A DNA stretch of 64,000 bases, from contig NZ_JAMQGO010000001.1 in the NCBI RefSeq assembly GCF_023703375.1, positions 372,001 to 436,000 of the forward strand, written 5' to 3'. Within the stretch, counting starts at the first letter, position 1, and every line of letters begins with the position of its first letter. Below, piece after piece: positions 61,202-64,000 of this stretch. Under the pieces are notes generated by a model. The model was not told the DNA's origin, did not search any database, and was given only the letters and a program-made list of their open reading frames with translations. Source of the DNA: Lutimaribacter degradans. Lineage in GTDB: Bacteria; Pseudomonadota; Alphaproteobacteria; Rhodobacterales; Rhodobacteraceae. A program made the position numbers and the translations under genes.

Positions 61202-62608
61202 ATGGAACCCATCGAAATCGGCCTTTGGGTGTCGGGCGGGCTGTTGCTGCTCGTGATCTTTGGTATGCGCGTGGCCTTTGCTGCCGCTCTCGCGGGGCTT
61301 GTGGGTCTTTTCCTGATCTTCTGGTCAAAGCGTGGTTTCGACCCCGAACAAATGGGCTGGGCGATCACCGTGGCGGCGAAGACGGCCGGCCAGGTGCCGC
61401 ACTCCAAGGTGGCCAGCCATGAGCTGAGCCTGATCCCGACTTTCATCCTGATCGGGTACCTTGCCTATTACGCGGGGTTGACCCGTGCGTTGTTCGAGGC
61501 GGCGAAACGCTGGATCGCCTGGTTGCCTGGCGGGCTGGCCGTATCGACCGTCTTTGCCACGGCCGGGTTTGCCGCCGTGTCGGGCGCATCGGTCGCAACG
61601 GCAGCGGTCTTTGCCCGCATTGCCATCCCTGAGATGCTCAAGATCGGCTACAACAAGCAATTCGCCGCCGGCGTGGTGGCTGCTGGGGGCACGCTGGCCA
61701 GCCTTATTCCGCCATCGGCTATCCTGGTGATCTACGCGATCATCGTTGAACAGGATGTGGGCAAGCTGTTGCTGGCAGGTTTCGTGCCTGGTGTGTTCTC
61801 GGCGCTTGTCTACGCCACGCTGATCGTGACCATCGCGGTGGTGTTCAAGTCGGTGGGTCCGCCCGTACGCGGATTTACCTGGGGGCAGAGGTTCGCATCG
61901 CTGCCAGCGGCGATGCCAATCTTGCTGGTCGTCGTGATCATCATATTCTTCGTCTACAACCCCTTTGGCGAAGATGCCTGGGGCACACCGACCGAGGGCG
62001 GCGCGCTGGGTGCCTTCATCGTGTTCCTTATGGCGTTGGGGCGCGGTATGCGCTGGACCGAGCTGAAATCAGCCGTGATCGAAACCGCAAAGCTGACCGT
62101 GATGATCTTTACCATCATCTGGGGCGTGCTGATCTACGTGCGCTTTCTGGGCTTTGCGCAGTTGCCGGATGCTTTTGCCGACTGGATCACCTCGCTTACC
62201 GTGTCGCCGATGCTGATCCTGGTTTGCATCCTGCTGGCCTACGCCGTGCTGGGCATGTTCATGGATGCCATAGGGATGCTGCTATTGACCCTGCCGGTGG
62301 TCTACCCTGCGGTCATGGCGCTGAACGGGGGCGAGTTCGTGAGCGCCGCCGACAGCACATTCGGAATGTCCGGCCCGATGTGCGCGGTCTGGTTCGGCAT
62401 CCTGGTGGTGAAAATGGCCGAGTTCTGTCTGATCACGCCGCCCATCGGCCTGAACTGTTTCGTGGTGGCCGGCGTGCGCGACGATTTGAGCGTGCAGGAC
62501 GTGTTCAAGGGCGTCACGCCGTTTTTCATCGCCGACGGGATTACCATCGCGCTGCTGGTGGCCTTTCCGGCCATCGTCTTGTGGTTGCCTTCGCTGGCGG
62601 CAGGATAA
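61202..62608 (+). CDS. TRAP transporter large permease (DctM family)
   Basis: A 468-residue membrane protein with about a dozen helices; AATAAVFARIAIPEM-like and GGTLASLIPPSAILVIYAI are the DctM signatures (here VATAAVFARIAIPEML). The N-terminal insertion around 40-70 is slightly longer than usual. It forms the sodium-coupled channel with DctQ. It converges on the ornithine cyclodeaminase gene across a 35-bp gap. Confidence 0.92.
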   Translation: MEPIEIGLWVSGGLLLLVIFGMRVAFAAALAGLVGLFLIFWSKRGFDPEQMGWAITVAAKTAGQVPHSKVASHELSLIPTFILIGYLAYYAGLTRALFEAAKRWIAWLPGGLAVSTVFATAGFAAVSGASVATAAVFARIAIPEMLKIGYNKQFAAGVVAAGGTLASLIPPSAILVIYAIIVEQDVGKLLLAGFVPGVFSALVYATLIVTIAVVFKSVGPPVRGFTWGQRFASLPAAMPILLVVVIIIFFVYNPFGEDAWGTPTEGGALGAFIVFLMALGRGMRWTELKSAVIETAKLTVMIFTIIWGVLIYVRFLGFAQLPDAFADWITSLTVSPMLILVCILLAYAVLGMFMDAIGMLLLTLPVVYPAVMALNGGEFVSAADSTFGMSGPMCAVWFGILVVKMAEFCLITPPIGLNCFVVAGVRDDLSVQDVFKGVTPFFIADGITIALLVAFPAIVLWLPSLAAG

Positions 62609-62614
62609 ACAGCA

Positions 62615-62649
62615 GGCTGACGGGTGGGCATGTCGCCCACCCGTCAGCC
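62615..62649. terminator. Hairpin at the dctM / ornithine cyclodeaminase convergence
   Basis: Perfect 15-bp stem GGCTGACGGGTGGGC / GCCCACCCGTCAGCC with a 5-base loop, right after dctM. Its right arm includes the stop codon of the convergent gene. Likely a shared 3'-end structure, although no T-tract follows. Confidence 0.7.
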
Positions 62650-63690
62650 CGCCGCCCGCTGAACCATTCCGAACAGGTCGCGCGGGTCGTCGGGGTCGGC
62701 CAGCATGTCGAGCGGCTCGAACAGGTCGGTGCCCTTGATACGGTCGCGGATGTAGCGCAGGGCGCTGAAATCCTCGATGGCAAAACCCACGCTGTCAAAC
62801 AGCGTGATCTGCACGGCCTCGCGTCGTCCCGTGGCCTGCCCGGCGATGACCTGCCAAAGCTCGGTCACGGGATGGTCGGATGGCAGTTGCTGGATCTCGC
62901 CCTCGACTCTCGTTTGTTCGGAATATTCTACAAAAATATCCGCGCGGTGAAGGATCGCGGGGGCAAGTTCGGTCTTGCCGGGGCAGTCGCCGCCGATCGC
63001 GTTGATATGCACGCCAGCGCCAACCATGTTGTCGGTCAGGATCGTGGCATATTGCTTGTCGGCAGTGCAGGTGGTTATGATCTGTGCACCAAGCGTGGCT
63101 TGTTCGGGGCTGTCACAGGGCACCACGCGCAGGCCGGACCGTGCCAGGTTACGCACGCATTTTGCCGTGGCGGCGGGGTCGATATCGTAAAGCCGCACTT
63201 CCTCGATTCCGCAAAGGGCGCGAAAGGCCAGGCATTGGAATTCGGCCTGTGCGCCGTTGCCGATCATCGCCATGACGCGGGCTTGAGCCGGGGCAAGGTG
63301 TTTTGCGGCCAGCGCCGACATCGCCGCCGTGCGCAGCGCGGTCAACAACGTCATTTCCGTAAGCAGAACCGGGTATCCGGTATACATGTCCGCCAAGAGG
63401 CCGAACGCCGTCACCGTCTGCAGCCCCTCGCTGGTGTTCTTGGGGTGGCCGTTGACATATTTGAAACCGTAGGACGTGCCATCGGATGCGGGCATCAGCT
63501 CGATCACGCCCACCTCGGAATGGCTTGCCACGCGCGCCGTCTTGTCGAACTCGGGCCAGCGGCGGAAATCCTCTTCGATATAGGCGGCCAGATCGCGCAG
63601 CATGGGTTCGATCCCGACATGGTGGATCAGCCGCATCATGTTGTCGACCGAGACGAAAGGCACCAGCGCCTTGTCTGATGGCTGGGTCAT
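62644..63690 (-). CDS. Ornithine cyclodeaminase
   Basis: Converts L-ornithine to L-proline and ammonia with bound NAD. The 348-residue protein of the mu-crystallin family has LTEMTLLTALRTAAMSALAA, the nucleotide-binding AMIGNGAQAEFQC and INAIGGDCPGKTELAP (catalytic aspartate region). AAGGAG 6 bp upstream of the ATG at 63690 fixes the start. It follows the arginase by 13 bp, so arginine is turned to ornithine and then proline, which the neighbouring PutA degrades. Confidence 0.93.
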   Translation of the reverse strand: MTQPSDKALVPFVSVDNMMRLIHHVGIEPMLRDLAAYIEEDFRRWPEFDKTARVASHSEVGVIELMPASDGTSYGFKYVNGHPKNTSEGLQTVTAFGLLADMYTGYPVLLTEMTLLTALRTAAMSALAAKHLAPAQARVMAMIGNGAQAEFQCLAFRALCGIEEVRLYDIDPAATAKCVRNLARSGLRVVPCDSPEQATLGAQIITTCTADKQYATILTDNMVGAGVHINAIGGDCPGKTELAPAILHRADIFVEYSEQTRVEGEIQQLPSDHPVTELWQVIAGQATGRREAVQITLFDSVGFAIEDFSALRYIRDRIKGTDLFEPLDMLADPDDPRDLFGMVQRAAG

Positions 63691-63703
63691 GGTGTGTGCT
63701 CCT

Positions 63704-64000
63704 TCAGGCATAGGCGCGGGTAGGGCGGTCGAACACGCGGCGGCCCATGGCGCTGGCGCAGAGGTCGACCATCAACTGCGCGGTGCGGCCGCGCTCGTCC
63801 AGGAACGGGTTCAGTTCGACCAGGTCGATCGAGGTAACAAGCCCGCTGTCATGCAGCATCTCGCAAACAAGATGACCCTCGCGCACGGTGGCGCCGCCGG
63901 GCACGGTGGTGCCCACGGCGGGCGCCACCGCTGGGTCGAGAAAATCGACATCCAACGACACGTGCAACGCGCCACCGGCCGCGGCGACACGATCGAGAAA
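63704..64000 (-). CDS. Arginase, C-terminal part
   Basis: The last 98 residues of a ureohydrolase whose start lies beyond the window. The manganese motif SLDVDFLDP (SxDxDxxDP) followed by PAVGTTVPGG and SIDLVELNPFLD is diagnostic of the arginase family; pairing with ornithine cyclodeaminase supports arginase over agmatinase. Partial at its 5' end. Confidence 0.9.
   Translation of the reverse strand, partial: FLDRVAAAGGALHVSLDVDFLDPAVAPAVGTTVPGGATVREGHLVCEMLHDSGLVTSIDLVELNPFLDERGRTAQLMVDLCASAMGRRVFDRPTRAYA

Overview
The window is about 64 kb of high-GC chromosomal DNA from an alphaproteobacterium, most probably a marine or halotolerant member of the Rhodobacterales (Roseobacter group). The evidence is gene content and order: nuoN-birA-coaX-rnj, clpP-clpX, NDUFA12-mlaD-DUF2155-aat next to accC-accB, GapR (DUF2312), a PutA without an N-terminal DNA-binding domain facing an Lrp-type regulator, TRAP and branched-chain-type ABC transporters, and an encoded-CCA tRNA-Thr. 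No rRNA operon, CRISPR array or complete prophage is visible.

Layout. 1-4.4 kb: end of the complex I operon running into biotin ligase, type III pantothenate kinase, RNase J and a phosphoglycolate phosphatase-like HAD enzyme, tightly overlapped. 4.4-12.8 kb (minus strand): DEAD-box helicase, two tandem paralogous family-2 glycosyltransferases, a DUF6869-like protein, a protein with an Ada-like cysteine region, peptide release factor 3, and a photolyase-like protein whose Rossmann-like domain lies after, not before, the FAD domain. 13-20.9 kb: ClpXP, the NDUFA12/MlaD/DUF2155 trio, Aat, acetyl-CoA carboxylase subunits and an acyl-CoA synthetase. 20.9-33.2 kb: a cluster that looks like one acetate or short-chain-acid module. 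It holds acs and a five-gene ABC importer on the minus strand, a divergent ScfR-like regulator, then a single-domain response regulator, a two-helix membrane protein and a sodium/solute symporter-histidine kinase (CrbS-like), overlapped end to end. 33.3-42.9 kb: a SpoA-domain (FliM/FliN-like) protein; a sulfur cluster (DUF442-type phosphatase/sulfurtransferase, two YeeE/YedE half-transporters, persulfide-dioxygenase-like MBL enzyme) behind a BigR/SqrR-like palindrome; a DksA/TraR protein; a divergent FadB-like enzyme; GapR; a sulfotransferase-like protein; and an iron ABC permease.

43.0-52.1 kb is a 9.1-kb integrative element in the 3' end of tRNA-Thr(TGT), bounded by a 17-bp direct repeat (16/17 identical). 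All its larger genes are on the minus strand, in the order integrase, unknown gene, AlpA, small ORF, toprim primase, DUF3987 (YfjI-like) replication protein, small hypothetical, and a 1177-residue MmeI-like single-chain restriction-modification enzyme as cargo. The gene set resembles a phage satellite or PICI replication module without packaging genes. The restriction enzyme has an AT-rich specificity region and a perfect 54-bp tandem duplication near its C-terminus. Short TATCCCC repeats sit near both element ends.

52.5-64 kb: a PLP-dependent decarboxylase, a UDP-sugar epimerase, a REP-like inverted repeat pair, then an amino-acid catabolic block: PutR-like regulator, PutA, a TRAP transporter (DctP, Q, M), ornithine cyclodeaminase and arginase (cut by the window end). 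Together these would convert arginine to ornithine to proline to glutamate.

Most long antisense ORFs in this GC-rich DNA are shadows of real genes and are not listed. Coordinates and motifs were read by eye; family assignments come from motif recognition, without database searches.
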